From NCBI GenBank assembly GCA_937874185.1, contig CALNAK010000035.1, positions 72,611 to 136,610 on the forward strand: a DNA stretch of 64,000 bases, in the 5' to 3' direction. This stretch comes from an uncultured Lactobacillus sp. GTDB lineage: Bacteria > Bacillota > Bacilli > Lactobacillales > Lactobacillaceae. Position numbers and translations under genes: made by a program. Shown in pieces: positions 54,108-63,560 of the stretch. How positions within the stretch are numbered: the first letter of the stretch is position 1; each line of letters begins with the position of its first letter. A model generated the notes under the pieces. The model was not told where the DNA came from, did not search any database, and was given only the letters and a program-made list of their open reading frames with translations.

Positions 54108-54599
54108 ATGGTGTCACCAAAATCATCAAAGCAATTAGACGGGGGTAAAAAATTAAGTCTAACTAGCATGTACTTTAATCGCTACTTAGTTTTCAGATAT
54201 TTAACAGCAATATTCTTCTTTACCAACTTGTACTGGGTTGTAATTCTAGCTGGTTCAAATAAGTTCACTTGGATCATTCCAGCCGGATTATTGCTTGGCT
54301 CGGGAGCAGTCATGGTTGAACAAGTCAGTAAATATTGGAAACGTCAGAATGATTTACCGATAACACGCTGGTATTACTTGATTCAAGCATCCATTAATCT
54401 ACTTTTGATTGTGAGTGTGACACTAGGTCAACGTTCTGCGTTCTATCCATTTTTAACGGATCAGAGTAATGGGTTGTTAATTGGTTTCTTACTAGTGGGA
54501 ATAATTATTAGTGCATTGCTTGAGTATCGTGGCTACCTAATAGAACACAATCGTGATCGTTACTTAACACATATTAAGAAATTTGCAGCAAGTTTATAA
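54108..54599 (+). CDS. Four-helix membrane protein of the beta-glucoside PTS operon
   Basis: 163 residues with four hydrophobic segments: about 30-48, 54-71, 88-104 and 122-139. I do not recognise the family. First gene of the operon, 20 bp before the PTS IIC gene and under the cre-containing promoter, so it may support the transporter. Lactobacilli often carry similar small unnamed membrane proteins next to cellobiose PTS genes; this is from memory and unverified. Confidence 0.75.
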   Translation: MVSPKSSKQLDGGKKLSLTSMYFNRYLVFRYLTAIFFFTNLYWVVILAGSNKFTWIIPAGLLLGSGAVMVEQVSKYWKRQNDLPITRWYYLIQASINLLLIVSVTLGQRSAFYPFLTDQSNGLLIGFLLVGIIISALLEYRGYLIEHNRDRYLTHIKKFAASL

Positions 54600-54619
54600 A
54601 ATAAGGGGTGTAAATTCTA

Positions 54620-55978
54620 ATGGATGATAGTAATAACAAGTTATTTCAGTTTCTAAATAAACATCTGATGGGACCAATGGGGAAATTAGCCCAATTCAGA
54701 ATTGTACGTGGTGTTATGGCTGCCGGGATGGCAACAATTCCATTCACTATTGTTGGTTCAATGTTCTTAATTATTAATGTGTTACCACAAAGTTTCCCGG
54801 GATTAGCCGGATTCTTCAGTGTGACACTAGATAAAATTACGCCATTATATATGTTAGCTAATCAAGCCACGATGGGAATTTTATCATTATATTTCTGTTT
54901 GGTATTTGGTTACGAATATACAAGAATTCAAGCGCAAGAAGAAAAAATTGAAATTAATCCATTAAATGGTGCCTTACTTTCAATGATGGCTTTCTTCATG
55001 TGTTTACCAGAATTAATTTTCAAAAACGGAACAATGACTTTGATCAACATTGTTACTAAAGATACTAAAATCATAGACGGTTGGGAAATGGCCGGCGGAG
55101 TTACACGTTTAGGTACAACCGGAATTTTTACCGCAATTATTATGTCAATTATTGCAGTTAAGATTTACGCACTATGTGTTAAACATAATTTGACAATTAA
55201 AATGCCTGAAACAGTACCAACAGGTGTTGCACGTTCATTTACAGCTTTGATTCCAACTGCTGTAATTGCTTTAACAGTTATTTTGATCAACGGAATCTTA
55301 GTTGGATTACATACTGATATTTACAAGGTTGTCGCAGTTCCATTCAGTTTCGTTACAAATCTAACTAATACTTGGGTTGGATTGCTAGTTGTTTACTTTA
55401 TTATGCATGCCCTATGGCTTGTAGGTATTCACGGTGCCACAATCGTTACATCATTCTTAACACCAATTGTTTTATCAAATATGGTCGCAAATACAAATGG
55501 TGCCAATATTCCATTCGCTGGTGAATTCAATAACTGTTTCGTTACTATTGGTGGATCCGGAGCCACTTTAGGAATGGTTATCTTCATTGCTTTCTTTGCT
55601 AAATCAGCTCAACTTGGAGCACTTGGAAAAGCAAGTATCGTTCCAGCATTCTTTAATATCAATGAACCAATTTTGTTTGGTATGCCAGTTGTCTATAATC
55701 CATACACTGCCATTCCATTCTTCTTAGCACCAATGTCATCAATGTCTGTTGCTTACTTTGCTATTAAGTTACACATGGTTAACCCACCAGTTGCCCAAGT
55801 TGCATGGCCAACACCAATTGGTCTATCAGGTTTCTTAGGTTCCGGTGGTGACTGGCGTGCCTTTGTTCTAGCTATAGTTTGTGCTTTGGTAGCCTTTGTA
55901 ATTTGGTTCCCATTCATCAAATTCTATGACAATAAACTATATGTTCAAGAACAATCAAATGAACCAGTTGCAGCATAA
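54620..55978 (+). CDS. celB: PTS system cellobiose/beta-glucoside-type EIIC
   Basis: 452 residues, about ten membrane segments. Typical of lactose/cellobiose-family IIC: LNKHLMGPMGKLAQFRIVRGVMAAGMATIPF at the start and, in the substrate loop, FFNINEPILFGMPVVYNP, whose NEP is conserved. Imports and phosphorylates a beta-glucoside with IIA and IIB subunits, which are not in this window and must be encoded elsewhere. Followed by a matching GH1 phospho-glycosidase. Confidence 0.94.
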   Translation: MDDSNNKLFQFLNKHLMGPMGKLAQFRIVRGVMAAGMATIPFTIVGSMFLIINVLPQSFPGLAGFFSVTLDKITPLYMLANQATMGILSLYFCLVFGYEYTRIQAQEEKIEINPLNGALLSMMAFFMCLPELIFKNGTMTLINIVTKDTKIIDGWEMAGGVTRLGTTGIFTAIIMSIIAVKIYALCVKHNLTIKMPETVPTGVARSFTALIPTAVIALTVILINGILVGLHTDIYKVVAVPFSFVTNLTNTWVGLLVVYFIMHALWLVGIHGATIVTSFLTPIVLSNMVANTNGANIPFAGEFNNCFVTIGGSGATLGMVIFIAFFAKSAQLGALGKASIVPAFFNINEPILFGMPVVYNPYTAIPFFLAPMSSMSVAYFAIKLHMVNPPVAQVAWPTPIGLSGFLGSGGDWRAFVLAIVCALVAFVIWFPFIKFYDNKLYVQEQSNEPVAA

Positions 55979-56014
55979 TTTTTTAAATCAATTCGTTTTA
56001 TAGGAGGAAGAATA

Positions 56015-57448
56015 ATGTCAGGATTTCCAGATGGATTTTTATGGGGTGGAGCAGTCGCTGCTCATCAATTTGAAGGTGGCTGGGATGCCGATGGAAAAGG
56101 AATTAGTATCGCTGATGTGATGACGGCTGGAGATAATGACACTGCCCGTGAGATTACTGATGGGATCATTCCTAACAAAAATTACCCAAATCATGAGGCT
56201 ATTGATTTTTATGGTCATTACCGTGAAGATGTTAAATTATTTTCCGAGTTAGGTCTGAAATGTTTCAGAACAAGTATTGCTTGGACAAGAATTTTTCCTA
56301 ATGGTGATGAAGATGAGCCTAATGAAGCAGGATTAAAATTTTATGATGATCTCTTTGATGAGTTACATAAATATCACATCGAACCTGTCATTACCCTTTC
56401 TCATTTTGAAATGCCATATCATCTAGTAAAAGAATATGGTGGTTGGCGTAATCGTAAGTTAATTGATTTCTTTGTTAAATTTGCGGAAGTAGTCTTTAAA
56501 CGTTATAAGAATAAAGTTAAATATTGGATGACCTTTAATGAAATCAATAATCAAACTGGGTTAAATGAATGGGGGATGTTTACCGATTCTGGAATTTTAG
56601 TTAAACCTGGTGAAGATGCTGAAAAAGCAATGTATCAAGCAGGTCATTATGAGTCAGTTGCGAGTGCAATGGCTGTTCAAATTGGTCACGAAATTAATCC
56701 AGACTTCCAAATTGGTTGCATGTTAGCTATGGGTCCGGTATATCCATTGACACCAAGTCCTGATGACGTAATGAAAGCAGAACGTGCTATGCAAGCTAAT
56801 TATTGGTTCGCGGACGTGCAATGCAAAGGTAAATATCCAAATTGGTTGAAACTTTACTTTGAACGTAAAAATTTCAATTTGGACATTACCTTAGCCGACT
56901 TAGATGTTATCAAGGCAGGAACAGTCGATTATATTGGCTTTTCATACTATGCTTCACATGTAATTAAGGCTGATGCTAATGAACCAGTTGACTACATGAC
57001 ACCAACTAAGAATCATGATGTTGAGAATCCAACATTAGTTCGTTCAGATTGGGGTTGGGAAATTGATCCGGTTGGCTTACGTTACGCCTTGAATTGGTTC
57101 AGTGACCGTTACGATCGTCCATTATTCATTGTTGAGAATGGATTGGGTGCTTTTGATAAAGTTGCTACTGATGGAAAAATTCATGATGATTATCGAATTG
57201 ATTATCTTAGAAAACATATTGAACAGATGAAATTGGCTGTTGAAATAGATGGTGTTGACTTGATGGGGTACACTCCTTGGGGATTCATTGATTTAGTTTC
57301 AGCTGGTACTGGTCAAATGGATAAGCGTTATGGGATGATTTATGTAGATAAGAACGATGATGGAGCAGGTACGCTTGATCGTTCTAAAAAAGATTCCTTT
57401 GATTGGTTCAATAAAGTTATCGAAACTAACGGTGAATACCTTAGTTAA
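56015..57448 (+). CDS. 6-phospho-beta-glucosidase, GH1
   Basis: 477 residues. Starts FPDGFLWGGAVAAHQFEGGW as in GH1 enzymes. The acid/base Glu is in MTFNEINNQ and the nucleophile Glu in FIVENGLGAFD; GYTPWGFIDLVSAGTGQMDKRYG is the C-terminal signature, and the Lys/Tyr of MDKRYG suits a 6-phospho substrate. Hydrolyses the phosphorylated beta-glucoside delivered by the adjacent IIC. A ribosome binding site AGGAGG precedes the ATG. Confidence 0.96.
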   Translation: MSGFPDGFLWGGAVAAHQFEGGWDADGKGISIADVMTAGDNDTAREITDGIIPNKNYPNHEAIDFYGHYREDVKLFSELGLKCFRTSIAWTRIFPNGDEDEPNEAGLKFYDDLFDELHKYHIEPVITLSHFEMPYHLVKEYGGWRNRKLIDFFVKFAEVVFKRYKNKVKYWMTFNEINNQTGLNEWGMFTDSGILVKPGEDAEKAMYQAGHYESVASAMAVQIGHEINPDFQIGCMLAMGPVYPLTPSPDDVMKAERAMQANYWFADVQCKGKYPNWLKLYFERKNFNLDITLADLDVIKAGTVDYIGFSYYASHVIKADANEPVDYMTPTKNHDVENPTLVRSDWGWEIDPVGLRYALNWFSDRYDRPLFIVENGLGAFDKVATDGKIHDDYRIDYLRKHIEQMKLAVEIDGVDLMGYTPWGFIDLVSAGTGQMDKRYGMIYVDKNDDGAGTLDRSKKDSFDWFNKVIETNGEYLS

Positions 57449-57472
57449 AGGTGTATCATAATGTTTGATGTG

Positions 57473-57507
57473 AAAACGTACTCAGAATTTGACGGAGTGC
57501 GTTTTTG
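57473..57507 (+). terminator. Weak terminator before the GntR gene
   Basis: AAAACGTACTC and GAGTGCGTTTT pair with a T tract. It may partly uncouple the regulator from the PTS operon. Confidence 0.6.
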
Positions 57508-57528
57508 CTTTAGAAAGGAATTCAAATT

Positions 57529-58257
57529 ATGCCTATCAAGATGGATACAGAGGTATTAGTTAAAAAGATTATTGAAGAAATTCAAATGGGAAAATTAGTA
57601 GATAATGATCGTAAACTGCCGCCAGAACCTGGTTTAATGGAACACTATCAGGTAACTCGCTACACTCTGCGCCAAGCTCTGAAACAGCTCAGTGAAATGG
57701 GTTATACATATCAAGTTCACGGTGTTGGAACTTTTGTACGTCAACAACAGACAAATGACTCGATTTCTTTGGAATATAACAAGGGATTGTCTGCTGAATT
57801 AGCACGCAATGGTCGTAAATTAACTACTGAAATAGCCCATAAGAAAATTATTTCTGTATCAGAGGCAGAGTTTTTACCAGAAACTACCCATTTTGATAAG
57901 GATGATAAGCTGATAGAAATTCGACGCTTTCGTTCACTGGACGATAAACCGTATGTAATGGAGCATTCCTATTATCTTCAATCTGTAATGGCAGAGATTC
58001 CTGATGAAGCACTGTATGGATCACTCTTTCAGTATTGTGAGCAAGAACGCAAGACTCAGATTGGTTTTATCGATCAAACTATTATGAGTGAGAACTTGCC
58101 AGAAGCTGCTACTGAGTTTATGGGGATGCCTGCTAAATCACCTTGTTTGGTAGTTCAAGATGAATCATATTTGAGTAATGGTCAGTTGTTGGCTTTTTCT
58201 AGGCAGTATTATAATTACAAACTAGGTAAGTTATTTATGGTTAAAAAGATACATTAG
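57529..58257 (+). CDS. GntR/HutC-family transcriptional regulator
   Basis: 242 residues. N-terminal winged helix: LPPEPGLMEHYQVTRYTLRQALKQL and GYTYQVHGVGTFVRQ. A UTRA effector domain (about 90-235) includes KLIEIRRFRSLDDKPYVMEHSYY. It follows the phospho-glucosidase gene and probably senses its phosphorylated sugar to control the operon through the repeats after the promoter at 54046. A ribosome binding site AAAGGA precedes the ATG. An A-family repeat starts 6 bp after the stop. Confidence 0.93.
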   Translation: MPIKMDTEVLVKKIIEEIQMGKLVDNDRKLPPEPGLMEHYQVTRYTLRQALKQLSEMGYTYQVHGVGTFVRQQQTNDSISLEYNKGLSAELARNGRKLTTEIAHKKIISVSEAEFLPETTHFDKDDKLIEIRRFRSLDDKPYVMEHSYYLQSVMAEIPDEALYGSLFQYCEQERKTQIGFIDQTIMSENLPEAATEFMGMPAKSPCLVVQDESYLSNGQLLAFSRQYYNYKLGKLFMVKKIH

Positions 58258-58263
58258 ATAGTT

Positions 58264-58426
58264 CCGTCTTCCGCGAAAAAGCGATTGGGTTGGAACATAG
58301 CCGGCACAACTTGAAGCCAACAAAAGCCCTGTTGTCTACAAGCTTGGCCTTTGACTAAGCTGGCAAAGTACGCCAACTAAGTCAAATTTGGCTATTGAAC
58401 CCTTCGCTTTTTTGCTCCAGACTAGA
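58264..58426 (+). repeat. Dispersed structured repeat, family A copy 3 (divergent)
   Basis: CCGTCTTCCGCGAAAAAGCG to TTTTGCTCCAGACTAG. Outer arms GCGAAAAAGCGATTGGGTT and AACCCTTCGCTTTTTTGC: sequence differs from the other copies, but pairing between the arms is kept. Inner stem TTTGACTAAGCTGGC against GCCAACTAAGTCAAA. Begins 7 bp after the GntR stop. The remaining gap to 58623 has only a terminator. Confidence 0.82.
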
Positions 58427-58536
58427 TAGTGTGTTTATTTATTTTTTGAGTTAAATATTTTTAATTCCAAAATTGTTCAATAGTGTATTAGATTAGTATG
58501 ATAACTTGGTATAAATTTCTTAAATATTGAAATAGC

Positions 58537-58575
58537 AAAAGGCCCGTCAATTCAAAAATCGAATTGGCGGGTCTT
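58537..58575. terminator. Bidirectional terminator before the APC permease gene
   Basis: AAAAGGCCCGTCAATTC and GAATTGGCGGGTCTTTT form a strong stem; it ends the minus-strand permease gene. Confidence 0.85.
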
Positions 58576-58623
58576 TTATCTATAGAATCTATCAAAAGCA
58601 CTAGTGCAGTAGTGACTTATTAA

Positions 58624-60078
58624 TTATTTATCTAGATCCATATCTACATTGGTACGTTTGGCGATAGCTGGCAAAATCAATCCGAGAGCAATTAAAGCAA
58701 TTGGAGTGATGATGTTTAGAGCTAATTGGAACCACCATGATGATGGGTCTTGAGCCATGTTCATCTTAGGAACCATACCCATGATACATGCGAAGGCTGT
58801 TAAGAAGAAGGCCCAAAGTCCAAAGCCAAATCCGACGTACTTGTTCTTTGTGAACATGTAGTCTGACTTGTATTTGTCTAAGTTTCTAGTTAACAACATG
58901 TATGCTAGGAATACCCAGAGGTAACGCATTGGCATAACAATGGAGTTAAGATTCAATAACCAGTTATAGAGGTCATTCATACCGTTGATACCAAGTGCTG
59001 GAACCACGATAAGAATAGAAACAAGGATAGCTGTCATTCTGTAACCATTGATGGCAATACCTTTTTTGTTTTTCTTCAAGAGTGCCTTAGGGATGTACTT
59101 CTTATCAGCATCACCCAAAAGCATACGAAGTGGGGCATCGATTGAAATTGCTAAAGCAGCCGCACTGGCTAATGTATTAGTAATTGCGAAGGCCCAAACA
59201 AACAGGTTACCAACGTGGAAACTCTCACCTAAGAATTGGAAGGCTTGGTAGGCACCGTTAGCCATTAGATCAGCTGGAATATGATTTGAGTTAACAATCA
59301 TACCGATAGCGAATGATCCAAGAATAGCTGATACAGCAACCATAACGGCCAAAATAATCATTCCTAGTGGGAATTCTTTTGAAGCGTTCTTAGTCTTATT
59401 AACGTATGGCGAAATCTTTTCGGAACCACCAACGGCGAAGACTAACATTGAAATAGTCGTGAAATATTGGAAATCGAATTTCGGAATATATGTGTGAATA
59501 TCAGTCATATTTGGTGTAGCAATTTGAACATGAGAGATAAACGGAGCACTAACACCTAAAATAATGAAGAGCATCGACATAGTGAACATTGCCACACCGG
59601 CGATACTACCAAGATTATTTAAAGTGGCAACACCTTTGCTTGATAACCAAACAAAGATTAAAAAGATAATCAAACTTGCTCCCTGAACGACTAGTGGAGA
59701 AGCAGTTTTAATAAATGAACCGTTACCTTTGAATAACCAGCTAAGACTAACCATAATAATTTGTGGTTTCTGAGCTAGATAAGGAACGTGAACAACCCAA
59801 TAAGTCCAAGCAGCGAAGTAAGCTAGTTTACTGTTAGATAAAGTTCTGATCCAGGAACTAACACCACCTCCTGCTTCTTGAAAGGCTGATCCTAATTGTC
59901 CCACCATCAAAGTGTAAGGAACGAAATATAGAATCATAATCAAAATCCATGAAGTTACAACAGCTAAACCTTGGTTGGCAAAGTTATTAATAACATTATT
60001 AAGACCCCAAACAGTGGTAAATCCAAGTAATGCGATGTTCCACCATCGGAAAGCCTTTGCATTTTTTGCATCTGGCAT
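58624..60078 (-). CDS. APC-family amino acid permease (YjeM/GadC-like)
   Basis: 484 residues, about 12 membrane helices. The N-terminus FRWWNIALLGFTTVWGLNNV and PYTLMVGQLGSAFQEAGGGVSSWI resemble the glutamate:GABA antiporter branch of APC transporters. The substrate is not determined by sequence. ATG 60078 is chosen for its AGGAGG ribosome binding site (60087-60092). Monocistronic on the minus strand, head-to-head with the LCP gene. Confidence 0.92.
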   Translation of the reverse strand: MPDAKNAKAFRWWNIALLGFTTVWGLNNVINNFANQGLAVVTSWILIMILYFVPYTLMVGQLGSAFQEAGGGVSSWIRTLSNSKLAYFAAWTYWVVHVPYLAQKPQIIMVSLSWLFKGNGSFIKTASPLVVQGASLIIFLIFVWLSSKGVATLNNLGSIAGVAMFTMSMLFIILGVSAPFISHVQIATPNMTDIHTYIPKFDFQYFTTISMLVFAVGGSEKISPYVNKTKNASKEFPLGMIILAVMVAVSAILGSFAIGMIVNSNHIPADLMANGAYQAFQFLGESFHVGNLFVWAFAITNTLASAAALAISIDAPLRMLLGDADKKYIPKALLKKNKKGIAINGYRMTAILVSILIVVPALGINGMNDLYNWLLNLNSIVMPMRYLWVFLAYMLLTRNLDKYKSDYMFTKNKYVGFGFGLWAFFLTAFACIMGMVPKMNMAQDPSSWWFQLALNIITPIALIALGLILPAIAKRTNVDMDLDK

Positions 60079-60351
60079 AATCAAATCCTCCTACAAACGT
60101 GATTATACAGTAAATATACAAGCGTGACTTATTAATAATGAGATAGTTTTCTTCAAATATATGAATTTATTTTTTAATAAAATTTTCTCGATAAAATTGA
60201 CAGATGGTATTAAAAATTTATAATTTAGGGATGCAGTTAATATATTATTTTAGTTACACATGGTATTTAAGCTGTATAATTGGCATCTATCTACTATATA
60301 ATAAGAGTGAATTTGTGGAATTTTAGATAGCAAATTAATCGGAGTTAATTT

Positions 60352-61512
60352 ATGGATAATAATAACAATAATGATATGTCTAGAGGAAAGCGCCAAAGAT
60401 CACGTAACAGTGCTTTAGCTTCTAATAATAATGGAAAAGTTAGACGTCCATTTTTAAAGATACTAGGTTTAGTTATGCTAGTGGCTGTTTTCGTTATGGG
60501 AGCATATGGTTTCAGAGTTTATGCTCAAGCCCAGAATTCTTTGGGAAAGACTTATAAAGCCTTAGATGGCAAAGCTACATCAGCGAAGATTTCTAACAAG
60601 AAACCTGTTTCTATCCTATTATTGGGGGTTGATACAACCGATAATGGTGTGCGAGATACAGAATCAGATTATCGTGGTAATTCAGATACGATGATTGTAG
60701 TAACAGTTAACCCTAAGACAAATAAGACAACAATGATGTCAGTTCCTCGTGATACCATGGCTCAAATTTGGAAGGGTGTTGGCAATAATACTAAGAAAAT
60801 TGCTAAGATAAATTCTGCTTATAACATCGGTAATGAAGAAAGTTCCGTTGTTACAACAGAAAAATTATTAAATGTCCCAATTGACTACTACGTCAAGGTA
60901 GATTTCAATTCCTTGAAGCAAATTGTTAATGCTGTCGGCGGCGTTAATGTTGACGTACCGTTCAGTTTCTCGTATGGTGATACAGGTGAAAAAGCGTCAC
61001 ACTTTAAAAAAGGTAAGCAACATCTTAATGGTAAACAGGCTTTAGACTACTCAAGAATGCGTTACGAGGATCCAAAGGGTGATTACGGACGTCAATTGCG
61101 TCAACGTCAAGTCATCACAGCAATCATCAAGAGTGCAGCCAGTGCCAATACCTTTACTCATTACCAAAAAGTCTTGGATAGCATCTCTAGTTCAATGACA
61201 ACTAACTTGAGTTTTAATGATATGCAGTCGATGTTTTTGAATTATCGTGGTGCCGCAAAGAGTATCGGATCAGATCATATTCAGGGTTATGGTTCTATGG
61301 TCAATGGATCATCTTACGAAATTGCACCAACCAAAGAGTTGAAGCGTGCATCTAACAAACTACGTAAACAATTAGGTTTATCTGAAGAAGAGTTAGATAA
61401 TGAAGAAACAAAACTGAATGAATTGAATGAAGCAAGAGGTTTCTCGTTTAACTATACTGGGAACCAACAACAGAACTATACAATCTTTACGAGAAATCAA
61501 ACGTCTGAATAA
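60352..61512 (+). CDS. LytR-CpsA-Psr (LCP) family cell-wall glycopolymer ligase
   Basis: 386 residues. Cytoplasmic basic Asn-rich N-terminus (1-30), one transmembrane helix (about 34-56), and an extracellular LCP domain with SILLLGVDTTDNG, RGNSDTMIVVTVNP, MMSVPRDTM (catalytic Arg/Asp region), DFNSLKQIVNAVGGVNVDVP and YSRMRYEDPKGDYGRQLRQRQV. Attaches teichoic acids or other phosphate-linked polymers to peptidoglycan. Probable -10 hexamers TATAAT are at 60275 and 60297. Confidence 0.96.
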   Translation: MDNNNNNDMSRGKRQRSRNSALASNNNGKVRRPFLKILGLVMLVAVFVMGAYGFRVYAQAQNSLGKTYKALDGKATSAKISNKKPVSILLLGVDTTDNGVRDTESDYRGNSDTMIVVTVNPKTNKTTMMSVPRDTMAQIWKGVGNNTKKIAKINSAYNIGNEESSVVTTEKLLNVPIDYYVKVDFNSLKQIVNAVGGVNVDVPFSFSYGDTGEKASHFKKGKQHLNGKQALDYSRMRYEDPKGDYGRQLRQRQVITAIIKSAASANTFTHYQKVLDSISSSMTTNLSFNDMQSMFLNYRGAAKSIGSDHIQGYGSMVNGSSYEIAPTKELKRASNKLRKQLGLSEEELDNEETKLNELNEARGFSFNYTGNQQQNYTIFTRNQTSE

Positions 61513-61522
61513 AGAATTGAAT

Positions 61523-61557
61523 AGAGACTGAGACGAAAATAGTTTCAGTCTCTTTTT
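61523..61557 (+). terminator. LCP gene terminator
   Basis: AGAGACTGAGAC and GTTTCAGTCTCT stem then T5. Confidence 0.88.
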
Positions 61558-61576
61558 ATATTAAAGGGAGATATAT

Positions 61577-63121
61577 ATGAGTGTTTTAGAAGTACACGGA
61601 CTAACACAACAATTTTTGGATAAGAAATTGTACGACGATGCTAGTCTACAAGTTAACAAAGAGGATCATTTAGGAATAATCGGTCAAAACGGAGTTGGTA
61701 AATCTACCTTTATCAAAATTTTGACTGGTCAAATCGAACCAGATGAGGGCAAGATTTCCTGGAAAAAGCATTTAACAGTTGGTTATTTGGATCAACAAGC
61801 TAAATTAGCCCCTGGATTGACTATTTTTGAGTATCTACAAACAGCATTTTCAAAATTATATGAAACAAGCGAAAAGTTAAACGACATTTACATGAATGAT
61901 CCTTCAGATGAAGACCTTGAAAAAGCTGGAAGACTTCAAGAAATCTTGGATGCCAACGACTTCTATGAATTGGATACTAAGATTGAACAAGTTGCTACTG
62001 GTTTAGGACTAGATGCGATTGGATATGACCATGACGTTTCCAAACTAAGTGGTGGTCAACGTTCAAAGATTATCTTGGCTAAAATTTTGCTCGAAAAACC
62101 AGATATGATCCTTTTGGATGAGCCTACTAACTACTTGGATACTAACCATATTGACTGGTTGGCTGACTATTTGAATAACTTTGAAGGTGCCTTCATTGTT
62201 ATCTCCCATGATTACAACTTCTTGGATCGTATCATCAACTGTGTAGCTGATTTTGAATTCGGTAAGATTACTAAGTATACTGGTGCACTCCAACAAGCTT
62301 TGAAGCAAAAGGCTGCTAATAAGGAAACTTATATGAAGGCTTATGTTAAGCAACAGGATCAAATTTCCAAGACTAAGGCTTATATTAGAAAGTTTAAAGC
62401 CGGTTCAAGATCTAAGAGTGCCAAGAGTAGAGAGAAACAACTATCTCATATGGAAGTTCTAACACCACCAGGTACAAAGGGAGCTGCCAGCTTTGGTTTC
62501 CCATATATTGAAGTACCAAGTTCTCGTATGTTATTGGAAGTTAATGACCTTAAAGTTGGTTATGATGGTAAGGCTCTATTCGATACTGCACTCAATTTCT
62601 CCATTGTTAGTGGCGAGAAGATGGTTATCAAAGGATTCAATGGTATCGGTAAATCTACTTTGATTAAGACACTCCTAGGTATCATTGACCCTATTGAGGG
62701 TAATTTTGATTTTTCAGAAGTTGCTAAAATAGGTTACTTTAAGCAGGATCTTGCTTGGAAGAACAATATGGAGACTCCATTTAAGTACATTAGTGATGAA
62801 CATCCTGATAAAGATGGTAAAGAGGTCAGACGTGTGTTGGCTAGAACTGGATTAACTAACCAACAAATCATGTCACCTATGAAGTCACTATCTGGTGGGG
62901 AACAAACAAAGGTTAAGATTGGTGATTTGATGTTCAATACGTCTAACTTCCTATTCATGGATGAACCAACTAACCATTTGGATGACGAAAGTAAGGCTGC
63001 ACTTCGAAAAGGGCTCAAAGACTATGATGGATCAATGATCTTGGTAACCCACGAAGAGGATTTCTATAGTAGTGATTGGATAGATAAAGTCCTAGATATT
63101 GAAAAGATAAAAGAAAATTAA
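61577..63121 (+). CDS. ABC-F family ATPase
   Basis: 514 residues with two ABC domains in one chain and no membrane segments. Walker A GQNGVGKSTFIKIL and GFNGIGKSTLIKTL; signatures LSGGQRSKIILAK and LSGGEQTKVKIG; Walker B ILLDEPTNYLD and FMDEPTNHLD. A charged inter-domain linker (about 240-300) is the P-site tRNA interaction motif region. ABC-F proteins act on ribosomes; some give antibiotic resistance. The length and lack of a C-terminal extension suggest a YbiT-like housekeeping member. Followed directly by the rRNA promoter region. Confidence 0.95.
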   Translation: MSVLEVHGLTQQFLDKKLYDDASLQVNKEDHLGIIGQNGVGKSTFIKILTGQIEPDEGKISWKKHLTVGYLDQQAKLAPGLTIFEYLQTAFSKLYETSEKLNDIYMNDPSDEDLEKAGRLQEILDANDFYELDTKIEQVATGLGLDAIGYDHDVSKLSGGQRSKIILAKILLEKPDMILLDEPTNYLDTNHIDWLADYLNNFEGAFIVISHDYNFLDRIINCVADFEFGKITKYTGALQQALKQKAANKETYMKAYVKQQDQISKTKAYIRKFKAGSRSKSAKSREKQLSHMEVLTPPGTKGAASFGFPYIEVPSSRMLLEVNDLKVGYDGKALFDTALNFSIVSGEKMVIKGFNGIGKSTLIKTLLGIIDPIEGNFDFSEVAKIGYFKQDLAWKNNMETPFKYISDEHPDKDGKEVRRVLARTGLTNQQIMSPMKSLSGGEQTKVKIGDLMFNTSNFLFMDEPTNHLDDESKAALRKGLKDYDGSMILVTHEEDFYSSDWIDKVLDIEKIKEN

Positions 63122-63150
63122 TCTATTTTCAAAAAAATATGAAAAAGTAC

Positions 63151-63179
63151 TTGCATTGGTTTACTATTAACGGTAATAT
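63151..63179 (+). promoter_or_regulatory. rRNA promoter P1
   Basis: TTGCAT (63151-63156), 17-bp spacer, TAATAT (63174-63179). Confidence 0.7.
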
Positions 63180-63264
63180 ATTACCTGTTGTCACGACGAA
63201 ACGAACAGCCACAACGGATTGATGAGGATTGATCAGCTATGGCAATAATGATTTTTAAGAGCTT

Positions 63265-63292
63265 TTGACATTGTGTCTTAACCTTATATAAT
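63265..63292 (+). promoter_or_regulatory. rRNA promoter P2, consensus hexamers
   Basis: TTGACA (63265-63270), 16-bp spacer, TATAAT (63287-63292); both hexamers are perfect. Confidence 0.8.
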
Positions 63293-63373
63293 TGTTAAAT
63301 TGTTACGTTAAACAGCATCTGATGATTAATGAATTCTTTCATTGATTGTTAGAAAAATAATTTCAAAAAGTCC

Positions 63374-63402
63374 TTGACATTAAATTGTCAGATTGATAAG
63401 AT
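63374..63402 (+). promoter_or_regulatory. rRNA promoter P3
   Basis: TTGACA (63374-63379), 17-bp spacer, TAAGAT (63397-63402). The leader after it includes CTTTGAAAACTGAACAAAG, typical of lactobacillus rRNA leaders with boxA-like antitermination sequence. Confidence 0.7.
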
Positions 63403-63560
63403 TATTAAGTGCTGATGAGCGTAAGCGCTTAATCAGCTGGTAGACCTTTGAAAACTGAACAAAGTTTTAACACTAATAATTGTGTAGGTCAACATTAATT
63501 TGTTGAAATACAACGAAGTCAATTTCGCTAGTAATAATTTTTTTATGAGTCACAAACTTT

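Noticed and set aside
57472..57485. cre-like TGAAAACGTACTCA before the GntR gene
   Set aside because: It coincides with the left arm of a terminator hairpin, no promoter hexamers are near, and the match is imperfect.
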